From an uncultured bacterium (GTDB lineage: Bacteria; Bacillota; Clostridia; Lachnospirales; Lachnospiraceae), in the NCBI GenBank assembly GCA_905216215.1, contig CAJMSZ010000028.1, positions 1 through 28,686 on the forward strand: a stretch of 28,686 bases of DNA, given 5' to 3'. The translations under genes and the position numbers were made by a program. The notes beneath the pieces are model-generated. The model worked only from the letters and a program-made list of their open reading frames with translations, was not told the origin of the DNA and made no database searches. Positions 15,271 to 23,731 of this stretch are shown piece after piece. Positions within the stretch are counted from its first letter, which is position 1; each line of letters starts with the position of its first letter.

Positions 15271-15303
15271 ACAGGCAACTAAATCCGTCATCAAACTGCC
15301 TGT
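15271..15303 (-). terminator. Hairpin between rarA and nfeD, possible weak terminator
   Basis: ACAGGCA and TGCCTGT pair over 7 bp around a 19-nt loop, 32 bp beyond the rarA stop. There is no good T-run on the minus strand, so termination would be weak. A promoter for nfeD may overlap it (TATGAT about 16 bp further on), but the -35 is poor. Confidence 0.3.
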
Positions 15304-15335
15304 CATTTTTATGTTCTTACAACGGTCAGAAAAAT

Positions 15336-16649
15336 TTACTCCTTCAGCCATTTCATATGTTCCTGAATGTTCTTTTCATAGCCATTATCGCTGGCCCGGT
15401 AGAAAACCTCATCCACAATCTCATCTGGCAGATACTGTTGCTTCACATAATGTTTTGGATAATCATGTGCATACTGATAACCGATTCCATGTTTCAGCTT
15501 TGCAGCCCCCTTATAATGGGAATCCTGCAAATGGGCCGGCACAGTCGTCTTTGTCCGTTTCACACTATCCATGGCAGCGAAAACAGCGTTGCAGGCCGAG
15601 TTACTCTTTGGTGCAGTTGCCACATAGAGAACCGCCTGGGACAGAATAATCTGTGCTTCCGGCATCCCCACACGCTCCACGGCCTGAGCCGCGCTCACTG
15701 CAACATTCAGCGCCATCGGGTCTGCATTTCCCACATCCTCTGAAGCACATATCATGATCCGCCTGGCAATGAACTTGATATCTTCCCCGGCATAAAGCAT
15801 TTTTGCCAGATAATAGACTGCCGCATCCGGGTCAGAACCTCGCATACTTTTAATAAACGCAGAAATCGTATCGTAATGATTATCTCCCGTTTTATCATAT
15901 CTGACTACCCGCTTCTGGATACATTCGGAAGCAACATCAAGAGTAATATGAATGATTCCATCTTCCCCTCGCTCTGTTGTCAGTATGCCAAGTTCTATGG
16001 CATTTAATGCAGAACGTGCGTCTCCACCTGCAATATCCGCAAGAAAATCCAGTGCTTCATCCGTGATTTCCGCATGAAAGCTCCCCATTCCTTTTTTCTC
16101 ATCGTGAACCGCCCTTAGGAGCAGTGTTTTAATATCCTCTTTGGACAAAGGCAGAAGTTCAAAGACACTGGAGCGGGAAAGCAAAGCTCCGTTTACTTCA
16201 AAATATGGATTTTCCGTCGTGGCACCGATTAGAATAATCGTTCCATCCTCCACAAACGGAAGCAAATAGTCCTGTTGCCCTTTATTAAATCTGTGAATCT
16301 CATCCACAAAAAGAATACTCTTCTTCTGATACATTCCTGCAAGCTGTTTTGCCTTATTTACCACATCCTCCATATCCTTCTTGCCGGCTACCGTTGCATT
16401 TATCTGTGTAAATTCTGCACTGGTGGTACCTGCTATGACCTTTGCCAGTGTGGTCTTTCCGGTTCCCGGAGGTCCATAGAAAATAAGAGAGCTCAGCTTA
16501 TCTGCCTTAATTGCACGATATAATAATTTATCTTTTCCGATAATATGTTGTTGCCCTACTACCTCATCCAGAGTCGTCGGGCGCAGGCGGGAAGCCAGTG
16601 GAGATTCCTTTTCCTTCTTGGTCTCACGCATATAATCAAACAAGTCCAT
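15336..16649 (-). CDS. rarA: Replication-associated recombination protein RarA (MgsA), AAA+ ATPase
   Basis: RarA acts at stalled replication forks and is related to clamp-loader subunits. The 437-residue length is normal. Visible elements are LASRLRPTTLDEVVGQQHI at 18-36, Walker A GPPGTGKT at 59-66, Walker B SILFVDEIHRF at 111-121, sensor 1 IGATTENPYFE, and a C-terminal tetramerisation region with the conserved ending PDEIVDEVFY and following helices. AGGAGG lies 6 nt before the start. It is last in the minus-strand series pyrophosphatase - flavin reductase - tcdA - rhodanese/ttcA - rarA, 23 nt after its neighbour. Confidence 0.96.
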   Translation of the reverse strand: MDLFDYMRETKKEKESPLASRLRPTTLDEVVGQQHIIGKDKLLYRAIKADKLSSLIFYGPPGTGKTTLAKVIAGTTSAEFTQINATVAGKKDMEDVVNKAKQLAGMYQKKSILFVDEIHRFNKGQQDYLLPFVEDGTIILIGATTENPYFEVNGALLSRSSVFELLPLSKEDIKTLLLRAVHDEKKGMGSFHAEITDEALDFLADIAGGDARSALNAIELGILTTERGEDGIIHITLDVASECIQKRVVRYDKTGDNHYDTISAFIKSMRGSDPDAAVYYLAKMLYAGEDIKFIARRIMICASEDVGNADPMALNVAVSAAQAVERVGMPEAQIILSQAVLYVATAPKSNSACNAVFAAMDSVKRTKTTVPAHLQDSHYKGAAKLKHGIGYQYAHDYPKHYVKQQYLPDEIVDEVFYRASDNGYEKNIQEHMKWLKE

Positions 16650-16672
16650 ATGGTTCCTCCTTTCTTCTGCCT

Positions 16673-17848
16673 CTAATACTCATCCAGAAAGCTGTGACGC
16701 TCGCCATCCTTTTTATACCCGATAATTGTACTCAAATTTACATTTTCCGCACTTTTGAAAATGTTATTTTCCACAAATGGATTTGTCTCCTTCAGCTTTG
16801 CTATGAGTTTTTTCGTCTCTAACCGTTTCGAAGAAGTGGTCCCATCCTCATGACAGGTCGTACATGTCTCTGTGAAATGACAGGCACACTGAAGGAAATG
16901 GAGTTCATTATAATCTCTCCATTTGCAGATATCAGCCTCACGCACCAGATACATGGGCCGGATTAATTCCATTCCCTCAAAATTTGTGCTATGTAGCTTG
17001 GGCATCATGGTCTGAAACTGCCCGCTGTGAAGCATTCCCATCAGAATGGTCTCAATAACATCGTCATAATGATGTCCAAGGGCAATCTTGTTACAGCCAA
17101 GCTCCTTTGCCTTGCTGTATAAATACCCTCGTCGCATTCTCGCACATAAGTAACACGGATTCTTTCCCACATTATCCACGGTATCGAATATAGTGCTCTC
17201 GAAAATCGTAATCGGTATTCCGAGTATCTCCGCATTTTTCTCCAGCAGCATCCGGTTTTCCTTACTATATCCAGGATCCATTACCAGAAAAGTCAAATCG
17301 AAATTCACCTGTCTGTGTCTCTTGATTTCCTGGAAAAGCTTCGCCATCAGCATGGAATCCTTTCCACCGGAAATGCAGACCGCAATGTGGTCTCCTTCCT
17401 GTATCAGTTGATAGGTTTTGCAGGCTTTTGCAAAAGGAGCGAAAATCTGTTTGTGAAATTTCTTTCGCAGACTGTTTTCTGCTTTTTCCTGCCTGCTCAT
17501 TTCTTCTTTCTTTTCCCCATCTACACTTTCTTCTTTCTGACTTTCCGAATACAAATACATCAGATATCCATGATACCCGTCCTTCAGACTGTAACATTCT
17601 CTTCCATTTTCTTCCAGTTCTTCTGCTGTTATAGCTGACCGTTCCCCTTTCTGACAATACAGAATCAGCATTTTATCCTTCCCTATCTTTTCCAGACAGG
17701 CCTCCAGATTGTCTTCCAATTCATCTGCGTTAATGTGAAGAGCCCCCGGAATCATTCCATAAAGTACGCTTCCCTCATCCCGGATATCAACCAGCACATA
17801 AGAATCCTTTGGCATTTTTTTTAATTGCGCTACTTCTATTTCTTTCAT
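16673..17848 (-). CDS. Rhodanese-TtcA fusion, probable tRNA thiolation protein
   Basis: A 391-residue two-part protein. Residues 8-105 form a rhodanese domain with active-site loop CQKGER at 65-70, Cys65 being the probable persulfide carrier. After a charged linker (about 105-128), residues 130-391 form a TtcA-type PP-loop ATPase with SGGKDS at 160-165, CYLC at 232-235 (Fe-S/catalytic CxxC of TtcA) and the LGHHYDDVIET motif. A further cysteine cluster (321, 323, 329, 332) may replace the usual third cysteine region. TtcA makes 2-thiocytidine at tRNA position 32, but related proteins have other targets, so the modified base is uncertain. The fusion suggests that sulfur is handed over inside one polypeptide. 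Confidence 0.88.
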   Translation of the reverse strand: MKEIEVAQLKKMPKDSYVLVDIRDEGSVLYGMIPGALHINADELEDNLEACLEKIGKDKMLILYCQKGERSAITAEELEENGRECYSLKDGYHGYLMYLYSESQKEESVDGEKKEEMSRQEKAENSLRKKFHKQIFAPFAKACKTYQLIQEGDHIAVCISGGKDSMLMAKLFQEIKRHRQVNFDLTFLVMDPGYSKENRMLLEKNAEILGIPITIFESTIFDTVDNVGKNPCYLCARMRRGYLYSKAKELGCNKIALGHHYDDVIETILMGMLHSGQFQTMMPKLHSTNFEGMELIRPMYLVREADICKWRDYNELHFLQCACHFTETCTTCHEDGTTSSKRLETKKLIAKLKETNPFVENNIFKSAENVNLSTIIGYKKDGERHSFLDEY

Positions 17849-17881
17849 CTTCTTACACCTGCTTCTCCATTCTGTCTTCGT

Positions 17882-18601
17882 CTACTTTACTCCGGTAAGT
17901 TCTCTTACCACCTCACCTGCAAGCAAAAGCCCTGCTACCGGTGGAACAAAGGAAATGCTTCCCGGAATACATCTCCGTACATCAGAGTCTTCTTCTGTGG
18001 TTTTACCTGAAACATCCACAGGGCTTTCTTTGGAATACAAAACTTTTAACTTTCGGATTCCACGGGCTTTTAATTCCTTCCGCATCACTTTACAGAGCGG
18101 ACACACACTGGTTTTAGAAATATCTGTAATTTCAAACAGCTCCGCATGCAGTTTATTTCCCGTACCCATGCTGCTGATCAGAGGGATGCCACATTCTGCT
18201 GCCTTTTCCACCAATGCCAGCTTCGCCGTCACATTATCAATGGCATCAATAATATAGTCCGGCTTCGCTTCCAGAATATCATCCAGATTATCTCTTCCAA
18301 TAAATCGTTCATAAGTCGTAACTTTCGTTTCGGGACAAATATCTGCAATACGCTCCTTCATCACTTCTGTTTTATATTTTCCTATGGTGCTGTGGTATGC
18401 AATGGACTGTCGGTTAATATTCGTCATGGAAAGAGTATCGTTATCAATCAGGACCAGATTCCCCACGCCACATCGGGCCAGTGCCTCAATACAATGAGAG
18501 CCCACTCCTCCTACACCAAACACCATCACTTTTGCCTTTCTGAGTGTTTCGATTCCTTCCGCTCCAAGAAGTAACTCTGTTCTGGAAAATTCATTTATCA
18601 T
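17882..18601 (-). CDS. tcdA: tRNA threonylcarbamoyladenosine dehydratase TcdA (CsdL), ThiF/E1-like
   Basis: TcdA cyclises t6A37 of tRNA to ct6A in an ATP-dependent reaction. The 239-residue protein has GVGGVGS at 29-35, the DNDTLSMTNINRQ segment at 53-65, the ATP/adenylation fold IIDAIDNVTAK at 117-127, a CPLC motif at 167-170, and the C-terminal membrane-facing PPVAGLLLAGEVVREL. These match TcdA more closely than MoeB or ThiF. It begins 3 nt after the flavin reductase stop and is followed by the rhodanese-TtcA gene, so two tRNA-modification genes are adjacent. Confidence 0.93.
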   Translation of the reverse strand: MINEFSRTELLLGAEGIETLRKAKVMVFGVGGVGSHCIEALARCGVGNLVLIDNDTLSMTNINRQSIAYHSTIGKYKTEVMKERIADICPETKVTTYERFIGRDNLDDILEAKPDYIIDAIDNVTAKLALVEKAAECGIPLISSMGTGNKLHAELFEITDISKTSVCPLCKVMRKELKARGIRKLKVLYSKESPVDVSGKTTEEDSDVRRCIPGSISFVPPVAGLLLAGEVVRELTGVK

Positions 18602-18604
18602 GGT

Positions 18605-19204
18605 TTATTTTTCCTGCCTTTTTCTGTTCTTTTTTTCTTTTTCCGGTTTACGAATGCTGTATCCGAAATTACCAAGTAATTTACCAAGACTGTAATATTC
18701 TCCGTGCACATAACTGATAAGTTCTGTTTTTTCCAGAGCAAAACGGTTCTTTTCATCCAAATACTGCTCATCTACATGAACGGCTACAACCTCAGCCAGA
18801 AACATATGATGAGAACCCAGTTCTTCTTTCTTCACAACCTTACACTCAATATTTACCGGGCTTTCCTGAATCATCGGTGCCTTCACCTTGTCAGCCTTTT
18901 CCGGGGTTAAATGCATTTTTTCAAATTTATCTACATCACGTCCGGACTTCACGCCACAATAATCTGTAGCATAAGCCAGTTTCTCTGTGGTCAGATTGAT
19001 CACAAATTCTCCTGTTTCTTCTATCATATGATAGGAGTACCGCTCCGGTCTTACGGAAATATAGACCATCGGTGGATTGGTGCAAACAGTCCCCGTCCAC
19101 GCCACAGTAATAATATTCGATTTTCCTTCTTTATCTGTCACACTCACCATAACTGCCGGTAATGGATAAAGCATATTTCCCGGTTTCCAAGTCTGTTTTC
19201 CCAT
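18605..19204 (-). CDS. Flavin reductase-like (FMN-binding split barrel) protein
   Basis: A 199-residue protein with the flavin reductase-like split-barrel pattern: LYPLPAVMVSVTDKEG, NIITVAWTGTVCTNPPMVYISVRP and YSYHMIEETGEFVINL, then DYCGVKSGRDVDKF. This family binds FMN and includes NAD(P)H:flavin oxidoreductases and flavoredoxin-like proteins. The substrate here is not known. The ATG at 19202-19204 is chosen because AAGGAG lies 7 nt upstream, while an upstream in-frame ATG at 19243 would start inside the pyrophosphatase gene. It starts 13 nt after that gene. The C-terminus is a lysine-rich tail. Confidence 0.88.
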   Translation of the reverse strand: MGKQTWKPGNMLYPLPAVMVSVTDKEGKSNIITVAWTGTVCTNPPMVYISVRPERYSYHMIEETGEFVINLTTEKLAYATDYCGVKSGRDVDKFEKMHLTPEKADKVKAPMIQESPVNIECKVVKKEELGSHHMFLAEVVAVHVDEQYLDEKNRFALEKTELISYVHGEYYSLGKLLGNFGYSIRKPEKEKKNRKRQEK

Positions 19205-19217
19205 ATCCACTCTCCTT

Positions 19218-20867
19218 TTAATTCTGCTGTATTGCACTTGCAAGGGTTGGCATCATCTGTTTCTTTCTTGACACCACACCTTTTAAATAAATAGTCTCTG
19301 TATCATCCGGTAAATCAAATGCATCTAACGCCAGCTTCCTTGCTCCCTGTCCACAGCAGAGCAGTTCTGTTGACTCTTCTAATATATTTGTAAGCATTAC
19401 AAAAACCATATCCAGGCTTTGAGACTGTCTTGCTGTTTCCAGGTAATCTTCCAGCCTTTCCTTAATAGTCTGCATTTCATCCTTGCTTAAGAATGTAAGC
19501 TGACCAATACCAAACATGGTATCCTTAATATTGAACACCTTGAAATCCTGGAAACAAATTTCCTCTGTGGTCTTTCCTCGCAGATTGCTTCCTTCCTGGA
19601 ACATATGCGTCGCATGTTCCTCCACATCAATTCCCGCAATCTGCGCCATAGCGCGGGCTGCCATTTCATCAACCGGCGTGCAGGTTGGCGAGCGGAACAA
19701 GAGCGTATCAGAAAGTATAGCAGAACATAAGATTCCTGCAATTTTCGCTTCCATTTCCATGTGGTGTTCCAGATACATCTGATAAATAATTGTAGCGGTA
19801 CATCCTACCGGCTGATTGCGGAAATAAACCGGTCCTACTGTTTCCAGATTTCCAATTCGATGATGGTCAATAATTTCCAGAATCTCTGCATCTTCAATTC
19901 CTTCCACAGCCTGTGATTTTTCATTGTGATCCACCAGCACAAGCTGAATCTTACGCATGGTCATCAGACGACGTCTGGAAATAAACCCTTCAAAATCTCC
20001 CTGCTTGTTTATAACCGGGAAATCACGGAATTTATTCTTCGCCATAACTTCTTTTACATCTTCCAGATATTCATTGGGGCGGAAGACAACAAGCTTGTCT
20101 TTCTCTGTCATAAAGTAACGTACCGGGATGCTCTGATTAATCAGACGGGCAACATTGAAAATACCATGCCTTGTCTGAATAATTGTTATTTGCTTTTCCT
20201 GGGCTTTCTTCACAATTTCCTCATCTATATCTTCTTCCTGACAAATCACCATGCAGGAAGCATTCTGTCTTACCGCACACATCTGAAGCTTCCTCTGATT
20301 GCCAAGAATAACCAGATCATCCTGTTCTATGACTTTTTCCATATGCTCTTCATCGGAAGCAGCCACTACGACTTTCCCATTCAGGAAATAGCTGTGTTCA
20401 TTTCCCGTAATCAGCTTTCCGTCCAACACATCCGCAATTGTCTTATATCGGGTTCTTGCAATAGAAAGTGCATGACTGTCATACACATTCATATAAGACT
20501 CTGCAATATCTCCGCTGGTAATAACACCCTCTAAGCGATTGTCTCTTGTAACAGGAAGAGTAGCAATGTTCTCTTCTTTCATGCGTTCCCATGCACATTT
20601 GATAGAAACATGACCGCTTACCCCTTCGGTTCTCTGAATATCCAGATCCCGCACCTGATGATGTACATTTTCCAGAAGTTTTGGCTCTTTCACGCCAAAA
20701 TAATCCAGTACATATGCAGTTTCCCCATTTAGTTCTCCTGCCCTTCTTGGCTCATAATTGAGCCCTGTCAATTTGGATTTAAAATCAGCATAAGCAATGG
20801 CAGAACAAACAGAATCCGTATCCGGGTTCTTATGTCCTACCACATAAATTTTCTTGTTGTTACTCAT
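19218..20867 (-). CDS. Manganese-dependent family II inorganic pyrophosphatase with CBS and DRTGG domains
   Basis: The enzyme hydrolyses pyrophosphate to phosphate. The 549 residues hold an N-terminal DHH catalytic part with GHKNPDTDS at 11-19 (His12, Asp16 and Asp18 as metal ligands), then an inserted regulatory block: CBS at about 70-125, DRTGG at about 130-245 and CBS at about 248-305. DHNE at 313-316, DHH at 334-336 and a DHHA2 domain (about 420-549) with the SRKKQ motif near the end follow. In relatives of this design the CBS domains bind AMP/ADP (inhibiting) and ATP or diadenosine polyphosphates (activating), so activity should follow energy status. It is first in its operon, with its own promoter. 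Confidence 0.94.
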   Translation of the reverse strand: MSNNKKIYVVGHKNPDTDSVCSAIAYADFKSKLTGLNYEPRRAGELNGETAYVLDYFGVKEPKLLENVHHQVRDLDIQRTEGVSGHVSIKCAWERMKEENIATLPVTRDNRLEGVITSGDIAESYMNVYDSHALSIARTRYKTIADVLDGKLITGNEHSYFLNGKVVVAASDEEHMEKVIEQDDLVILGNQRKLQMCAVRQNASCMVICQEEDIDEEIVKKAQEKQITIIQTRHGIFNVARLINQSIPVRYFMTEKDKLVVFRPNEYLEDVKEVMAKNKFRDFPVINKQGDFEGFISRRRLMTMRKIQLVLVDHNEKSQAVEGIEDAEILEIIDHHRIGNLETVGPVYFRNQPVGCTATIIYQMYLEHHMEMEAKIAGILCSAILSDTLLFRSPTCTPVDEMAARAMAQIAGIDVEEHATHMFQEGSNLRGKTTEEICFQDFKVFNIKDTMFGIGQLTFLSKDEMQTIKERLEDYLETARQSQSLDMVFVMLTNILEESTELLCCGQGARKLALDAFDLPDDTETIYLKGVVSRKKQMMPTLASAIQQN

Positions 20868-20898
20868 TATCTATCAACCTCACACTTCTATTTGGTAT

Positions 20899-20926
20899 TC
20901 TATATTTTATGTGATTTACTTTTCAA
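20899..20926 (-). promoter_or_regulatory. Promoter of the pyrophosphatase operon
   Basis: TTGAAA (20926-20921) and TATAGA (20904-20899) are 16 bp apart on the minus strand, about 32 bp before the start codon. It serves the five-gene series down to rarA, since no good terminator is seen between those genes. Confidence 0.55.
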
Positions 20927-20986
20927 CAAAAATCTTTCACTATCTAAGTAGCATACCATTTTTTTCTCAAATCGTCATCTTTTTCT

Positions 20987-21015
20987 TTTCCATTTTTCAT
21001 TTTTTATGATATACT
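20987..21015 (+). promoter_or_regulatory. Promoter of the S1-domain gene
   Basis: TTTCCA (20987-20992) and TATACT (21010-21015) are 17 bp apart, 40 bp upstream of the start codon. The divergent pyrophosphatase promoter is about 60 bp away. Confidence 0.55.
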
Positions 21016-21055
21016 TAGCCATAGAGATTACAAATATATCACAGAGGTACGTATT

Positions 21056-21742
21056 ATGGAAAATGAAACAGTAATGGAAACAATTGAAACAATGGCAGAT
21101 TACGAAGCACACTTTGATGATGCCAATCCATGGAACTTAGTTGCCAAATATCAGGAAGAAGGCACTGTTCTCCATGTTACAGTTGACGGCATTGTAAATG
21201 GCGGTGTGATTGCAATGGTTGAAGGCATCCGTGGATTCATCCCAGCTTCCAGACTTTCTCTTTCTTACATCGAAGATTTGAAAACCTATCTTTCCAAGGA
21301 AATTGATGTGAAGGTCATTGATGTAGACCAGGCAAACAATCGTCTTGTCTTATCTGCAAGAGAGATTCTGAAAGAAAAAGAACGTCAGGAAAAGAATGCT
21401 CTCCTTGCTTCTCTGACAGTAGGAAGTGTCTTAAAAGGTACGGTGGAATCCCTTCAAAGTTATGGTGCTTTCATCCGTCTGGGAAATGGACTTTCCGGAC
21501 TTGTTCACATCTCGCAGATCAGCACACAGCGTATTAAGTCAGCAGACCAGGTACTCCATGTTGGTGATGAAGTAGATGTGAAGATTATTGGGATTAAGGA
21601 TGGTAAAATCAGTCTCAGCATCAAGGCACTTCTGGAAGAAGCCGAAAAAGAAGCAGAAGAGCCGGAGGAAAAAATTGAAATTCCGAAAGCGGAAGCAATC
21701 GGAACCAGTCTTGGGGATTTATTTAAAAATATTCATCTGTAA
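21056..21742 (+). CDS. Protein with two S1 RNA-binding domains
   Basis: This 228-residue protein has a short acidic N-terminus, S1 domain one at about 35-102 (EEGTVLHVTVDGIVNGGVIA to RLVLSAREI), and S1 domain two at about 122-191 (VGSVLKGTVESLQSYGAFIRLG, GLVHISQIS, GKISLSIKALL). The C-terminal tail is acidic. The second domain has the classical surface aromatics (Tyr136, Phe139) and HIS motif; the first is more divergent. Clostridial proteins of this size are often named ribosomal protein S1-like, but they lack the four to six repeats of true S1. A role in translation or RNA turnover is inference. It is monocistronic, with AGAGG upstream and a terminator just after. Confidence 0.88.
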   Translation: MENETVMETIETMADYEAHFDDANPWNLVAKYQEEGTVLHVTVDGIVNGGVIAMVEGIRGFIPASRLSLSYIEDLKTYLSKEIDVKVIDVDQANNRLVLSAREILKEKERQEKNALLASLTVGSVLKGTVESLQSYGAFIRLGNGLSGLVHISQISTQRIKSADQVLHVGDEVDVKIIGIKDGKISLSIKALLEEAEKEAEEPEEKIEIPKAEAIGTSLGDLFKNIHL

Positions 21743-21756
21743 AACGGCATATTTAT

Positions 21757-21789
21757 GGGTTCCTGTTCAGTCGAGCAGGAACCCCTTTT
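21757..21789 (+). terminator. Intrinsic terminator after the S1-domain gene
   Basis: GGGTTCCTG pairs perfectly with CAGGAACCC over 9 bp around a 10-nt loop and is followed by CTTTTC on the plus strand. It also lies 14 bp past the convergent nadE stop, but the minus-strand side has no T-run and would terminate weakly. Confidence 0.85.
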
Positions 21790-21802
21790 CTATCCATTCT
21801 TC

Positions 21803-23713
21803 TTACATTTCATCCAAATCTTTCATCCACACTGCCACACACGCATCACTCGGCATCCGCCAGTCTCCTCTTGGTGAAAGTGCAACCGTTCCAATCTTTG
21901 GTCCATCCGGCAGACATGAACGTTTAAACTGCTGTGAAAAGAACCTTCTGTAGAAGACACGCAGCCATTTTAGCAAAATTTTATCATCATATTTTTCCCA
22001 GAACGTCATACGGGCAATCCGATATATCTTAGATGGCTCATATCCAAAGCGGAGCATATAGTATAAAAAGAAATCGTGGAGTTCATATGGCCCCACCAAA
22101 TCTTCTGTCTTCTGCACTATCTTTCCATCCTCCGGGGGAAGAAGTTCCGGACTGACCGGAGTTGCAAGTACATCCTTTAATACATCCTGAAGCTGTGGTT
22201 CCCCACAGGTATCTGCATAGTATGCAACCAGATGTTTTACTAAGGTCTTCGGCACAGAGGCATTTACTCCATACATAGACATATGGTCCCCATTATAGGT
22301 AGCCCATCCCAATGCAAGTTCTGACATATCACCTGTTCCGATCACTAGGCCGCCTTCCTTATTGGCAATATCCATAAGAACCTGTGTCCGCTCTCTTGCC
22401 TGTGCATTCTCATATGTCACATCATGAACCGTTTCATCCTGTCCGATATCCCGGAAATGCTGACGCACCGCCTCCCGAATTGGAACTTCCATTAAAGTAG
22501 CGCCAAGCTTCTTTGTCATATTACATGCATTTTGATAAGTCCTGTCTGTAGTCCCAAAACAGGGCATGGTCACTGCTATCATATCTTCCCGGCTCTTTCC
22601 AAGCATATCACAGGCCTTTGCAGTTACAAGCAAGGCAAGCGTAGAATCCAAACCTCCCGAAATGCCCACAACCGCTTTCTTTGCATTTGTGTGAACCAGG
22701 CGCTTTTTCAGACCCATAGCCTGAAGCATCAGAATTTCTTCACAGCGTTTCTCCCGGTCTCTGGCATCTGACGGCACAAATGGTGTCTCTGAAAAGGTCC
22801 GGCTTATCATAGTCTGCTCCAGACCGAGTTTAAATGTTACCTTCGGCAGACTGCGTTCTTCCGAGGTCAGAAATGTGGTGTTTTTTCTTCTCTCGCTTAG
22901 CAGTCTGTGCACATCAATCTCGCTGTAAATCGTTTCATTGGTAAATCGTTCCGACACCTTCAGAATCGTTCCATTTTCTGCAATGATATTATGTCCTCCA
23001 AACACTAAGTCCGTGGTAGATTCTCCATCCCCTGCATTGGCGTATACATAACCTGAAATTAATCTTGCCGACTGACCACTGATAAGCTTCTCTCTGTATC
23101 CGGCCTTTCCAATTGTCTCATCACTGGCAGAACAATTTACAATGATCAGTGCCCCTTCTCTTGCAGACTGGATACTTGGGGGAACCGGTGACCATACATC
23201 TTCACAGATTTCCGCTGACACAATCAGTTCACTCATGCTGTCTGCCTGATAGAGAAGCTGAGGTCCAAACAGAATCTCCCGTCCCTCAAACATAATATAA
23301 CGTGCCTTTTTCGGTCCCTGACGGAACTGGCGCATTTCATAGAACTCTCCATAATTAGGCAGAAAACTCTTACTGGTAAATCCCAGAATATGCCCGTCAT
23401 TCAGTGCTGCCGCTACATTGTAGAGCTCTCCGTCTACCGCAAGCGGCATTCCCACAAACACAAGACTCTCCATGCCTTTGGTCTGCTTCGCAATCTCCAG
23501 AATTGCCTTTTTCGCATCCTTTAACAGAATGTCCTGCGTAAACAAATCCCCACAAGTATATCCCGTAATACAAAGCTCCGGAAATACAATGATTTTTGCC
23601 CCTCCACTCTCTGTCTCTCTGAGCAGGCGGCAAATCTGACTGCAGTTATACCATACATCTGCTACCCGGATATCCGGTGTGACTGCCGCAACTTTGATAA
23701 ATCCATGTTTCAT
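21803..23713 (-). CDS. nadE: Glutamine-dependent NAD+ synthetase
   Basis: NadE amidates nicotinic acid adenine dinucleotide to NAD+, taking ammonia from glutamine. The 636 residues hold an N-terminal nitrilase-type glutaminase domain, with the triad Glu46 (FPELC), Lys115 (SKSFLPN) and Cys170 (AEICEDVW), and a C-terminal synthetase with the PP-loop SGGLDS at 352-357. The ATG at 23711-23713 is favoured over a GTG three codons upstream because AGAGG lies 8 nt before the ATG and runs into the GTG. It is last in a minus-strand set with a methyltransferase and hslO, 18 nt after hslO. Confidence 0.96.
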   Translation of the reverse strand: MKHGFIKVAAVTPDIRVADVWYNCSQICRLLRETESGGAKIIVFPELCITGYTCGDLFTQDILLKDAKKAILEIAKQTKGMESLVFVGMPLAVDGELYNVAAALNDGHILGFTSKSFLPNYGEFYEMRQFRQGPKKARYIMFEGREILFGPQLLYQADSMSELIVSAEICEDVWSPVPPSIQSAREGALIIVNCSASDETIGKAGYREKLISGQSARLISGYVYANAGDGESTTDLVFGGHNIIAENGTILKVSERFTNETIYSEIDVHRLLSERRKNTTFLTSEERSLPKVTFKLGLEQTMISRTFSETPFVPSDARDREKRCEEILMLQAMGLKKRLVHTNAKKAVVGISGGLDSTLALLVTAKACDMLGKSREDMIAVTMPCFGTTDRTYQNACNMTKKLGATLMEVPIREAVRQHFRDIGQDETVHDVTYENAQARERTQVLMDIANKEGGLVIGTGDMSELALGWATYNGDHMSMYGVNASVPKTLVKHLVAYYADTCGEPQLQDVLKDVLATPVSPELLPPEDGKIVQKTEDLVGPYELHDFFLYYMLRFGYEPSKIYRIARMTFWEKYDDKILLKWLRVFYRRFFSQQFKRSCLPDGPKIGTVALSPRGDWRMPSDACVAVWMKDLDEM

Positions 23714-23731
23714 CCGATACACCTCTCGTTT

